NCBI RefSeq assembly: GCF_000266905.1
Contig: NC_018022.1
Location: 124,001 to 188,000, forward strand
Length of the DNA: 64,000 nucleotides
DNA from: Mycolicibacterium chubuense NBB4
GTDB taxonomy: Bacteria; Actinomycetota; Actinomycetes; Mycobacteriales; Mycobacteriaceae
Reading direction: 5' to 3'
The notes below the pieces were generated by a model. That model was not told where the DNA came from, did not search any database, and saw nothing but the letters and a program-made list of their open reading frames with translations. The position numbers and the translations under genes are program-made. Below are positions 43,514 through 51,666 of the stretch, piece after piece. Each line of letters begins with the position of its first letter. Position 1 is the first letter of the stretch.

Positions 43514-43903
43514 GACCGGGACACTAAAACCGGCCGGGCCGAGCTGACCACCACCACAGCCACGTTCGCCCTCCACCAATTTTTCCGTCGTCGCGCCTTC
43601 CACAGCACCGCACGCGCTCACCCGCCGTTCAGCCCGTCCCCTCACCACCGCCGCTGCGCCCTCCCAGCTCACCCCCTCACAGGCACCTTCCACGGCCCAC
43701 CGACAGACCACACACCTCTTGCACTCAGGAAAAAAAGTTCGCCTATCAACTTAAAGTTGACGCTTGCGGATGACGTTCGGGGCGAGAGCCGACTGAGCGA
43801 TATTGAACCACTTCCCCTTGCCGCTGGTGACGCGATCGACTCTTCTTCTGTGGTAACTTGACGTTGACATTGACAACTATAAGTTGACCCGTGATGGGGG
43901 TAC
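43514..43903. promoter_or_regulatory. leader of HTH copy 2 and operator repeats before recombinase cassette
   Basis: In 43514-43740, read on the minus strand, is the G/T-rich leader of the HTH gene. Two 13-bp near-palindromes, CAACTTAAAGTTG (43747-43759) and CAACTATAAGTTG (43874-43886), lie 127 bp apart. Three tandem TTGAC(A/G) hexamers occupy 43858-43875. These repeats sit just before the recombinase gene at 43904 and could be integrase or XRE binding sites. No gene was found. Confidence 0.5.
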
Positions 43904-45028
43904 TTGTTGAGCGTTCCGGGGTCGGCGCACCTCGTACTAGCGTCGGGCGTAGTGCACCTGGACGAGCCCTCGGCGGTCTTTGAAGCGATGCTGTTGGGGT
44001 GGGGGCGTCAGCAAGCGTCTCGCCTACTGGGTCAGGCCACTATCGAGTCGCGCTTGGCGTTGGTGCGGCGCTTCGCGGCATTCGCCGAGGCGCACCCGTG
44101 GGACTGGACAGCTGGCGATGTCGAGGACTTCACGGCCGCGCTCATGTCGGGTCCGACCCGTAAAGCGCCGTCCACTATTCGGGGCTATCACATGAGCTTG
44201 CGGATGTTCTGTGACTACCTGCTCGATGGCCGTTACGGCTGGATCGCGCAGTGCGAGAACAGGTTCGCGCGGATCCCGTCGCAGGTCTGTCACGACTACA
44301 ACACCGCCGCGCATTTAGTCGAGTATGAGGGCAAGCCAGCGCGTCGCCCGTTCACCTACGAGGAAGTGGAAACGCTGTTTGGATTCCTCGACGATCGGGT
44401 CGAAGTTCTCGCTCGGTCAGGGCGTAAGGGCGCGTTGGCGGCGTTGCGCGACGCGCAGATGATCAAGACGGCCTACGCGTTCGGTTTACGTCGCCGCGAG
44501 CTGTGCTATCTCGACCTCGCCGATTTGCGTCCCAACCCGCGGATGCCGGCCTGGGGCACCTTCGGCGCCGTGCATGTTCGCTACGCCAAATCGAGTCGCG
44601 GCAGCACTCCGCGGCGGCGCACCGTGCTCGCCGTTCCCGAGTTCGATTGGGTAATCGAGGGGCTACGCCAGTGGGTCGACCACGGCCGGCCGCTGTTGAG
44701 CCCGGGCACGCGACAAGAGCTGTGGTTGACCGAACGACGAGGGCGGGTAGCGACCAAATCCATGGACAAACGATTCGCGTTCTTGCGCGCGGAGGCCGGC
44801 CTTCCCAAAGACCTCACATTGCATTGCTTGCGGCACTCCTACGTCACGCACCTCATCGAGTTCGGCTATCCAGAGCGGTTCGTCACCGAACAGGTCGGCC
44901 ACTCATACGCCTCAACCACCGCGATCTACACCTCTGTGTCCAACGATTTCAAAACCAAAACTTTGCAGGCGGCGCTACGTCGCGTCTACGGATCCGCGAC
45001 GACACATGAAGGCAAGAATGACCACTAG
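43904..45028 (+). CDS. tyrosine site-specific recombinase/integrase
   Basis: A 374-aa tyrosine recombinase with a SAM-like core-binding domain (ATIESRLALVRRFAAFAEAHPWDWT...) and a complete catalytic domain. The first Arg is in AYAFGLRRRELCYLDL, His and Arg are in LHCLRHSYVTHLI, and the late His and Tyr are in VGHSYASTTAIYTSVS. It starts a three-gene run with overlapping ends (XRE regulator, Zn-finger recombinase-like protein). Upstream repeats may be its binding sites. Whether it mobilises this cassette or acts as a plasmid resolvase is unknown; no element ends could be fixed. Confidence 0.88.
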   Translation: MLSVPGSAHLVLASGVVHLDEPSAVFEAMLLGWGRQQASRLLGQATIESRLALVRRFAAFAEAHPWDWTAGDVEDFTAALMSGPTRKAPSTIRGYHMSLRMFCDYLLDGRYGWIAQCENRFARIPSQVCHDYNTAAHLVEYEGKPARRPFTYEEVETLFGFLDDRVEVLARSGRKGALAALRDAQMIKTAYAFGLRRRELCYLDLADLRPNPRMPAWGTFGAVHVRYAKSSRGSTPRRRTVLAVPEFDWVIEGLRQWVDHGRPLLSPGTRQELWLTERRGRVATKSMDKRFAFLRAEAGLPKDLTLHCLRHSYVTHLIEFGYPERFVTEQVGHSYASTTAIYTSVSNDFKTKTLQAALRRVYGSATTHEGKNDH

Positions 45029-45350
45029 AACCGTGATCCGTTGGAACCTACGCCAACTCATGGCCCAGAACGGAATGTTCGCCACCACCGACCTTGTCGC
45101 ACCGTTGCACGAACGAGGCGTAGAGATCTCGCGACAGATGGTGCATCGGATCGCCACCAAGCCGCCGCAACGCATCAATCTCGACCTGTTGGCCGCCCTG
45201 TGCGACATATTGTCGTGCACCCCCAACGATCTGCTCGAGGTTGTCCAGGAACAGATCCGTGAGACGCCTGCGGTGAACGACAGCGGACCCGGCATCGGTG
45301 AGTTGCGTCCCATCCGCGTCACCATTCGTCGCCCCAGCGATAATCAGTGA
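45018..45350 (+). CDS. XRE-family HTH protein
   Basis: A 110-aa protein with a Cro/CI-type helix-turn-helix (RWNLRQLMAQNGMFATTDLVAPLHERGVEISRQMVHRIATKPPQRINLDLLAALCDILSCTPNDLLEV). ATG 45018 is preferred over 45006 because GAAGG lies at good spacing. It overlaps the recombinase end (45028) and its stop overlaps the next gene's start (GTGA at 45347-45350). The tight packing argues that it regulates or assists the two recombination proteins. Confidence 0.8.
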   Translation: MTTRTVIRWNLRQLMAQNGMFATTDLVAPLHERGVEISRQMVHRIATKPPQRINLDLLAALCDILSCTPNDLLEVVQEQIRETPAVNDSGPGIGELRPIRVTIRRPSDNQ

Positions 45351-46789
45351 CTCAGAGGGCCTGCTGGGAGTGCGGGAGCACCAGCCGGCTGACCCAACTG
45401 GCGCTCGGGTGTCGCATCTGTGTCGCGTGCCGTCGCAGACGCCATTACCGCCCCGAATCATGCCCTCGATGTACGGCCGTACGGCCGCTGGCGTGGTCGC
45501 TCGACAAAATGATCGTGTGCGCCTCGTGCGCCGGTGTCGCATCGATCTTCGCGTGCTACGAATGCGGTCGGGAGGACCACCCTTACGGGTTTAGCCGGTG
45601 CGCCCGATGCTTCCTGCGCGAGCGTCTCGCCGAGCTGCTCACCGACCCGACCACCGGCCAGATTCATCAACGCTTGCGGCCCGTGTTCGACGATCTCGCC
45701 AACGTCCAACGCCCGCAGACAGTGCTGTGGTGGCTACGCAAAAAGCCGGGCGCCGGACCGCAACTACTGCGCGACATGGCCTGCGGTGCGAGGGACATCA
45801 GCCACGACACCTTCCGCGATCTGCCCTCGAATCGCGCCCACGACTACCTACGCAGCCTGCTCGTTGCAATCGGTGTCCTGGCTCCGATTGATATCCGCAT
45901 CGAACGCATGCTGCCTTGGATCGAGGACGTCGTGGCAGGGCTGCCCACCGACGATGCCGCCCTCATCCGCCGGTTCGCACACTGGCACGTGCTTCGACAC
46001 ATGCGAACGGCCTCTCACGAAGACCGGCTAACGAAATCCATGACCGATGCGTGCCGTCGCCGCGTCCGCGTGGCGATCGAGCTATCGGCGTTTCTACGCA
46101 CCCACGACGCCAGCCCCGCGACGGCAACACAAGACATGTTGGAGCACTACCAAGCACTCATCAGACGGCCACTCACCCACGAATACGCCTTCATCGTCTG
46201 GCTACGCCAGTCGCGCATTAACACAACGCTCAGCATCACCGACGCCCCACGGACGCCGCCCTCGGTAACCATCTCAGACGCGCAGCGGTGGGACGCGGTG
46301 GAGCGGCTGCTACACGACAACACCGTCCGCCGCTACACCCGCATCGCCGGCCTACTCACGCTGTTGTTCGCGCAACCTCTTTCGCGCATCGTCGCCCTGC
46401 GGACAGTCCAAGTGACAGTCAACGGAGACAACACCGTGAATGTCGCCTTCGGAGCGACTCCCGTCCAAATGCCACCCTTACTCGACGATCTCATCCGCCA
46501 GCACGTTGAGCACCAAGGCGAAGGCCCCTACGCATCACGCCACGCCGGCTGGTTGTTTCCCGGCGGGATGCCCGGCTATCACCTCACCACCGAAAACATC
46601 CGCTCACAACTCGTCGCAATCGGAATCAAGCCCTACGAAAACCGCAAAGCTGCCCTGTTTCAACTTGCCGGAGACATGCCCGCACCAGTGCTGGCCGAAC
46701 TCCTAGGAATCACCAGCAAGAATGCCGCCGACTGGGCCCAACTCGCCGCCCGGGACTGGACTCACTACGTTGCAGAAAGAGCCCGCTGA
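45347..46789 (+). CDS. zinc-finger recombinase-like protein, catalytically degenerate
   Basis: A 480-aa protein with an N-terminal run of CxxC zinc-ribbon motifs (CWECG, CRICVACRRR, CPRC, CASC, CYECG, CARC) in the first about 90 residues. The C-terminal half has the fold pattern of a tyrosine recombinase (RYTRIAGLLTLLFAQPLSRIVALRTVQV; later MPAPVLAELLGITSKNAADWAQLAARDW). Key residues are missing: no LRHT-type His-x-x-Arg and no nucleophilic Tyr in the usual place. It may be a DNA-binding partner of the active recombinase at 43904. The GTG start is fixed by the 4-bp overlap with the XRE gene. Confidence 0.72.
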   Translation: MTQRACWECGSTSRLTQLALGCRICVACRRRRHYRPESCPRCTAVRPLAWSLDKMIVCASCAGVASIFACYECGREDHPYGFSRCARCFLRERLAELLTDPTTGQIHQRLRPVFDDLANVQRPQTVLWWLRKKPGAGPQLLRDMACGARDISHDTFRDLPSNRAHDYLRSLLVAIGVLAPIDIRIERMLPWIEDVVAGLPTDDAALIRRFAHWHVLRHMRTASHEDRLTKSMTDACRRRVRVAIELSAFLRTHDASPATATQDMLEHYQALIRRPLTHEYAFIVWLRQSRINTTLSITDAPRTPPSVTISDAQRWDAVERLLHDNTVRRYTRIAGLLTLLFAQPLSRIVALRTVQVTVNGDNTVNVAFGATPVQMPPLLDDLIRQHVEHQGEGPYASRHAGWLFPGGMPGYHLTTENIRSQLVAIGIKPYENRKAALFQLAGDMPAPVLAELLGITSKNAADWAQLAARDWTHYVAERAR

Positions 46790-46869
46790 CGGGCATGTCC
46801 AAAGGGTCCCAGCGCCGCGAGTTCAGCCAGGTACGCCCCGCTGCCTCTATTCGCGCATCTCCCCACGGG

Positions 46870-47748
46870 TCACGTCGAGGCGTCACCGCGGTCGAGTATG
46901 CAATTTTCTACCCAGGTCGCCAGAAGGCTCAGCGCGGCAAGTCGCTCGGCGGCTTCTTGAGCCGGTAGTTGCGTCCTGTCGTGAATCACCGGGTTCCGGA
47001 TCGCAGCTTGGATGCCGGTGGAGAATCCCAAAAGACCGCGATTCATCGATGCAACAGTCTGGTCTTGTTCATTGCCCGGCCAGCGCAATCGCGGAGCACC
47101 CTGCTTGGGTGAACTCTGCGAGAAGGCCTGTGTGAACACGTCTTTGTCGTCGAGGTCGGCGCGTCCAGTGAGCTGTCGGACGTGGTCAATGACAGCTCCG
47201 ACCGCCGACGACACTGCTTCGCGATACAGCTCAATGCGCCATTGGCCGCGAGCTGCGCCCCATACCAGGGGGTGCATATCCTCAACGCTGATCTCGCCGG
47301 CGACGTCGACCCGATCCGCCATTGATTCGATAACGCCGATCGTGTGCTCAGTCGCAGCGAGGATGTCGTCGGGCGTAACGATCGAGTGCGGCTGCGTGAC
47401 AGTAATCCACATTTCAAATGGGTTCGCCGGGTCGCTGAATCCTCCACGGGATATCTGCACACCGGTTATATCTGGAAGGTGCGATACACGGCCACCCGTT
47501 CTCGAGCAACGAGCCTTTGCTGCAACCCATTCTTCGTCGGACACATTAGCTCTCGGTGTCACCGCTGGCAGACTGGCGTAGCCGGCCAACACCTCGTCGG
47601 GTAGATCAGAACCGGCCATTGCTCGAAGTTGAGCGGTGAAATTACACAGCTCCAGCAAGGCGCTGAAGGCCTGCTCGAACTCGCGCACATGTTGGACCGC
47701 TCTTCGCAGGAAGCGTGGATTCGATCTGAGATCGTCAGTGTCGCTCAC
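46870..47748 (-). CDS. TIGR02391-family (Ymh-like) protein
   Basis: A 292-aa protein whose C-terminal half (about residues 155-280) fits the TIGR02391 family: HPLVWGAARGQWRIELYREAVSSAVGAVIDHVRQLTG, then VFTQAFSQ, GLLGFSTGIQAAIRNPVIHD, and a helix with AERLAALSLLATWVE. Members are often found in phage-defence or mobile regions; their activity is not firmly known. The N-terminal half is unrecognised. The start at 47748 is 9 bp after the YegP-like stop, so the two form an operon. Confidence 0.75.
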   Translation of the reverse strand: MSDTDDLRSNPRFLRRAVQHVREFEQAFSALLELCNFTAQLRAMAGSDLPDEVLAGYASLPAVTPRANVSDEEWVAAKARCSRTGGRVSHLPDITGVQISRGGFSDPANPFEMWITVTQPHSIVTPDDILAATEHTIGVIESMADRVDVAGEISVEDMHPLVWGAARGQWRIELYREAVSSAVGAVIDHVRQLTGRADLDDKDVFTQAFSQSSPKQGAPRLRWPGNEQDQTVASMNRGLLGFSTGIQAAIRNPVIHDRTQLPAQEAAERLAALSLLATWVENCILDRGDAST

Positions 47749-47757
47749 TCGATCAGC

Positions 47758-48081
47758 TCACGGCCCAGTGGCATATGGAGCATTGGCCCGCACGTTCTCT
47801 GCCGCCCGTTCCGCGTTGTGCCTACTGTCGAACGATTCACCCGAGGCCGCCACTTTGTCGCTCGACCGCCATGCGCGCCACCGCCAGCTTCCGCCAGAGT
47901 CCTGGAACGTTTCGTACCGCGCTGTGGCCGCACCGGATTTGAACGCAGTGGCCGCCCGGGTCGCATTGCTTTGCGAATCGAAGCCTTCGCCAGCCCACGC
48001 AACCATCTGATGGTTGTCCCCGTACAAAGCCCACGTCGGAAAGCGATTTGCGTCGCCCGTGACCGTAACCGTGAAGTACAT
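47758..48081 (-). CDS. YegP-like (DUF1508) tandem-repeat protein
   Basis: A 107-aa protein built of two YegP/DUF1508-like units, each with a strand pair and a helix: WALYGDNHQMVAWAGEGFDSQSNATRAATAF and WRWRAWRSSDKVAASGESFDSRHNAERAAENV. Such small proteins are widespread; their function is unclear. It is upstream of the TIGR02391 gene with a 9-bp gap. The 221-bp segment from its start to the IS21 element contains no gene. Confidence 0.78.
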   Translation of the reverse strand: MYFTVTVTGDANRFPTWALYGDNHQMVAWAGEGFDSQSNATRAATAFKSGAATARYETFQDSGGSWRWRAWRSSDKVAASGESFDSRHNAERAAENVRANAPYATGP

Positions 48082-48431
48082 CGAATTCCCTTCCCGCCTT
48101 TGGCTGCCTTCGGCAGACAGTCCGCTATAGGTCTATCAATAGCCACCGACAACGAACGGTTGGAAGGCACTGATGATGCATTTTGCGAACAGGCAGTCCG
48201 GGTGGCTCGCTTGACCGGGCGCACGAAGCGGGTCGATTTCACTGCTGAACTGGGCGTTGTTTCCGGTGAGTTCGCCCCATGTGGATACGACCTCTCCACC
48301 AGTGTCAATGGACAGCTGGAACTGCCCGTGGGCGGACATGAGAACTGCCCGTAGGTGGCCAATAAGAACTGCCCAGTGGCGGACACGAATCTGCCCGTGA
48401 GGGTGTGTCCGCCACCGGTCGTTCGCTGGTG

Positions 48432-49208
48432 TCAGGTCAGGGGTTTGACTCCTTTCCCGTGCAGGGCTTGGGCCAGGCGCACGGAGTCTCCGCTGGTTTG
48501 GCATAGGTGCGCGTGGTGCAGGAGCCGGTCGACGGTCGCGGTGGCCAACGTCTTGGGCATCAGCTCGTCGAAGCCACTGGGATGCAGATTCGACGAGATC
48601 GCCACCGACTTGCGTTCGTAGGCTGCCTCGACGATGCGGTAGAGCCCTTCAGCGGCGTCAGCACCGACCGGCAGCAGCCCGACGTCATCAATGACGACGA
48701 GCTCGGCACGCACGATCTTGGCCACCGCCTTGCCCAGGGAGTCATCGGCGCGATGCGCCCGGACGAGCACGCCGATCTGTTCGAGGGTGAACCAGGCCAC
48801 CGGCATTCCGGCTTCGATGACTTTCTGCCCGAGTGCTTCGAGGAAGAATGTCTTGCCGGTGCCGGCCGGCCCGCAGACCACCAGGTTTTCCCGACGCCCC
48901 ACCCATTCCAGGGTTTGTAGCGCCTGTTGGGTGGGCAGCGGGATCGACGAGGCGCCCGGATCCCAGGCATCGAAGGTTTTCCCGGTCGGGAAGCCGGCGG
49001 CCTTGCGGCGGGCGGCCAGCATGGAGCGGGCGCGTCCGGCGGCTTCTTCGGTCAGCAGTGCCTTGATGACTTCGGTGGGGTCCCAGCGTTGTGCGCGGGC
49101 GGTGGCCAGCACGTCGGCGGCGATCGCTCGGGCGTGCGGCAACCGCAACCCACGCATCAAGGTTTCGACGTCGGCGGGCAGCGCCGCGGCAGTAGTGGTG
49201 GTGGTCAT
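48432..49208 (-). CDS. istB: IS21-family helper ATPase IstB
   Basis: A 258-aa AAA+ ATPase with Walker A CGPAGTGKTFFLEALG, Walker B ELVVIDDVGLLPV, and the arginine-finger region SSNLHPSGFDELMPKTLATATVDRLLHHAH. It assists target selection by IstA. The start overlaps the istA stop (ATGA). Confidence 0.95.
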   Translation of the reverse strand: MTTTTTAAALPADVETLMRGLRLPHARAIAADVLATARAQRWDPTEVIKALLTEEAAGRARSMLAARRKAAGFPTGKTFDAWDPGASSIPLPTQQALQTLEWVGRRENLVVCGPAGTGKTFFLEALGQKVIEAGMPVAWFTLEQIGVLVRAHRADDSLGKAVAKIVRAELVVIDDVGLLPVGADAAEGLYRIVEAAYERKSVAISSNLHPSGFDELMPKTLATATVDRLLHHAHLCQTSGDSVRLAQALHGKGVKPLT

Positions 49209-50722
49209 GCGATGCCCGCCTCGGGGGCATCAATGGTGGTGCGGCCGAACAGGTTCCACCCGCTGGTGCCTTGCGCCAGCGAGGTGTCCTCGCCGGCGCC
49301 ACGTCGGGTGGGGTCCATGCCCTTGCTGGCAAGGATGGAGTCGAGATCGCCGGTGGCGAACCGGCCGTGCACGGCGGCATGACCCAAGGCCCAGTCGACA
49401 TCAGAGCAGCCGGCCAGTGCTGAGAGTTCGACGGCGTGGGCCATTTTCTGCAGAATCCGTTCAGTGCCGACGGCGGCGGCTTCTTTGAGCCACACCGCTG
49501 CACCGGGACCCAAGGCCAGGAAGGTCTGCTCACTGGCGGTGCGGGCACGCACGCGGTAGTCCCCGGGCACTTTGTCGCGGTGGTCGGGGAAATGGTCATC
49601 GTGGATTGCGGGGCTGCCGGGGGTGGCGCGACGGTGCCGGGCCACCTCGATGGGGCCGCCGTCGTCGAGGGCGCAGATCACCACTTCGTCGGTGCTGTCG
49701 TGATGTCGGATCCACACTGTTTGTCCCAATAGTGTTGCTGGAACTGAGTATTGGCAGTGTTCGAAGGTGACCATCGGGGTGTTGTCGGGAACCCGGCGGG
49801 TCACTCCCAGTGCGGCGGTGTGGGGCAGGTCGGGCACCGCGTGCAGGGCGGGGCGTTCCTGGGTGAGCATCTCGACGGGGCGTCGACCCGTGGTGCGGTG
49901 CACCCGGGCGTTGATCTCGGCGTTGAACTCAGCGCACGCGGCTTCGACATCGGCGAAGGTGGCGTACTGGGGCAGCAGATTGGTATCGGTGGGCACGATA
50001 TCGGCTTTGGCGAGTTTGACGGCGTTCTCCACCCCACCTTTGGAAGCGGGATCGGCAGGCTCACAGGTCAGCACCGAGATGCCGTAGTAGCGGCCGAAGG
50101 TGACCGCAGCGCGGTTGCGGACCGGCACCCCGGCGGTGTGTCCGGTGGTGACGGTCTTCTCGTTGTCGGTCAGCAGGTAGGTCGGGGCGCCACCGAGGAT
50201 CCGGAAGATCCGGTCCAGGCCGGCGAAGACGCTCGGTGCGGTACGGTCGCGCAACGCGATCACCACCCGGTAGCGGCTCCACGCCAGCCACGCCACCAAC
50301 AGCACAATTTTACGGCCGGCCACAAGCGGGCCGTCGGCGAAGTCGTACTGCAGCCACAGTCCGGGCTCGGTGATCCACGGCCGGTGCACCCGCGTATTGC
50401 CCAGTCGCCATTGCGCTTTGATCTCCGCCACCGCCCGGCGGGTGGTACGGTCGGTACCGCTGTATCCGAGCGCGACGAGTTTGTCGTGGGCTTTGTCGCC
50501 GCGGATCTTGCCCTTCGAATCAGCGACCCAGGTTTCCAGCAGGTCGCGCCAATCGTCGATCATCCGGGCCCGCCGCGTCGCTGGCGGCAACCCGGCGTCG
50601 CGGTCTTCGACCGCTTTCTTCACGGTGTGATGCGAGCACCCGCACAGCTCAGCCGCGGCGCGGTAGGACCCGGTCAGGTCGTAGGCATTGAGTATTTCCA
50701 TGAGTTCTCCGTCAGACTTCAA
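49205..50722 (-). CDS. istA: IS21-family transposase IstA
   Basis: A 505-aa transposase with an N-terminal HTH (LTGSYRAAAELCGCSHHTVKKAV) and an integrase-type DDE core: first Asp in LWLQYDFADGPL, second Asp in YLLTDNEKTV, Glu in SKGGVENAVKLAK. The start is TTG 50722 (reads KSDGELMEILNAYDL), preceded by AGGAGAG; the longer frame to 50851 runs into the terminal repeats and is discarded. Confidence 0.94.
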   Translation of the reverse strand: MKSDGELMEILNAYDLTGSYRAAAELCGCSHHTVKKAVEDRDAGLPPATRRARMIDDWRDLLETWVADSKGKIRGDKAHDKLVALGYSGTDRTTRRAVAEIKAQWRLGNTRVHRPWITEPGLWLQYDFADGPLVAGRKIVLLVAWLAWSRYRVVIALRDRTAPSVFAGLDRIFRILGGAPTYLLTDNEKTVTTGHTAGVPVRNRAAVTFGRYYGISVLTCEPADPASKGGVENAVKLAKADIVPTDTNLLPQYATFADVEAACAEFNAEINARVHRTTGRRPVEMLTQERPALHAVPDLPHTAALGVTRRVPDNTPMVTFEHCQYSVPATLLGQTVWIRHHDSTDEVVICALDDGGPIEVARHRRATPGSPAIHDDHFPDHRDKVPGDYRVRARTASEQTFLALGPGAAVWLKEAAAVGTERILQKMAHAVELSALAGCSDVDWALGHAAVHGRFATGDLDSILASKGMDPTRRGAGEDTSLAQGTSGWNLFGRTTIDAPEAGIA

Positions 50723-50940
50723 GTAGGTCTCTCCTGGGGTTTTCGTTTCGACTAGGCATCGACATCGAAACCGCAGGAGAGGCCGCCACGGCGCTGACGC
50801 GCCGGGCGATATCAGGTAGGTCTGGGCAGATTCATGGCCGCCTGCGGGCACTTTCGTGTCCGCCGGTGGGCAGAAGTTATTGGCCGCGAGTGGGCATTTT
50901 TATGTCCGCGAGTGGGCATTTTTTCATGTCCGCCGACACA

Positions 50941-51666
50941 CCAGTAAGACTGCCCGGATATCGACGGACAGAACTGAAACGCCCACAGGAAGTTAGCCCG
51001 GCGACGTTCGGCGTTGCGAGGTTGGCGAGGCTCGGCGACGGCAAACATCTCTCGCGGGCGAGACTCGCCACCGAAGCGACAAACAGCCGTCCCCGCGATC
51101 CAGCTCCAGACTTGCGGAGCGCGGCTCGGCGGAGTCTGGCCTGCGCAAAGTGGACCCACGTTAGGGTGCTGTCGCGTCGGGCCAGAACATACGTGCTCGA
51201 TCCAAACCTTCCACTGCCGTTCGCAGATCTTGAACTGAGAGACTGGCTGCGAACCGCCGCTGGATCAGGCAACACGGGATCAGCGGCGCTACCGCCGCAC
51301 GCTGAAGCATCTTGGGCAAACGACACGCCCCAAGAAATCGGTGTTGGTAGATTTTTTCACTATCGTCGTCCGAGTGTGCAATACCTCGAATTTTGGGGCG
51401 AGTGTGTTGTCGATTAACGACGTCATCGACGTGTTGCGACGTAGCACCAACCAGCGTCGTCGGCACACCTCTGTTCGAAAAGCTTGTGGCGCTCCTCATC
51501 GATCTCGATCCAGCGCTAATCCATCAGCACGAATCGGTCTGATTTCGGATCGGCTGGCCAGGTCGACAATGCAGTCAGATATTTATCGTCCCGGGGCGCA
51601 CGAGCGCCACACAAGCTAGTACACCGCCGTCTAAGACAGTTCTACGAGCCCAAGAACAAGGGAAGC
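50941..51666. other. intergenic stretch between IS21 element and Gabija genes
   Basis: These 726 bp contain open frames on both strands, but none with a ribosome site, recognisable domain or consistent composition. Composition falls to lower GC near 51,350, where the Gabija pair's own low-GC segment begins. The promoter of gajA probably lies in the last 100 bp but was not assigned. Confidence 0.4.

Larger units (their letters stand above)
48303..50940 (-). mobile_element. IS21-family insertion sequence
   Basis: A 2638-bp element bounded by TG...CA with a 4-bp direct repeat CCAG outside (48299-48302 and 50941-50944). Both ends carry several copies of a roughly 28-bp motif of the form GCGGACAYGA...TGCCC: four at the right end, about three at the left, one degenerate. 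Such multiple terminal repeats are typical of IS21 transposase binding. It encodes IstA and IstB with a 4-bp overlap. Ends are accurate to a base or two. Confidence 0.88.

Noticed and set aside
50881..50940. Tandem repeats considered as a possible CRISPR remnant
   Set aside because: Copies are adjacent, degenerate and confined to the IS21 ends with no spacers; they are transposase-binding repeats.
50866..51417. 183-codon plus-strand frame crossing the right end of the IS21 element
   Set aside because: It starts within the terminal repeats, lacks a ribosome site and has no recognisable sequence.
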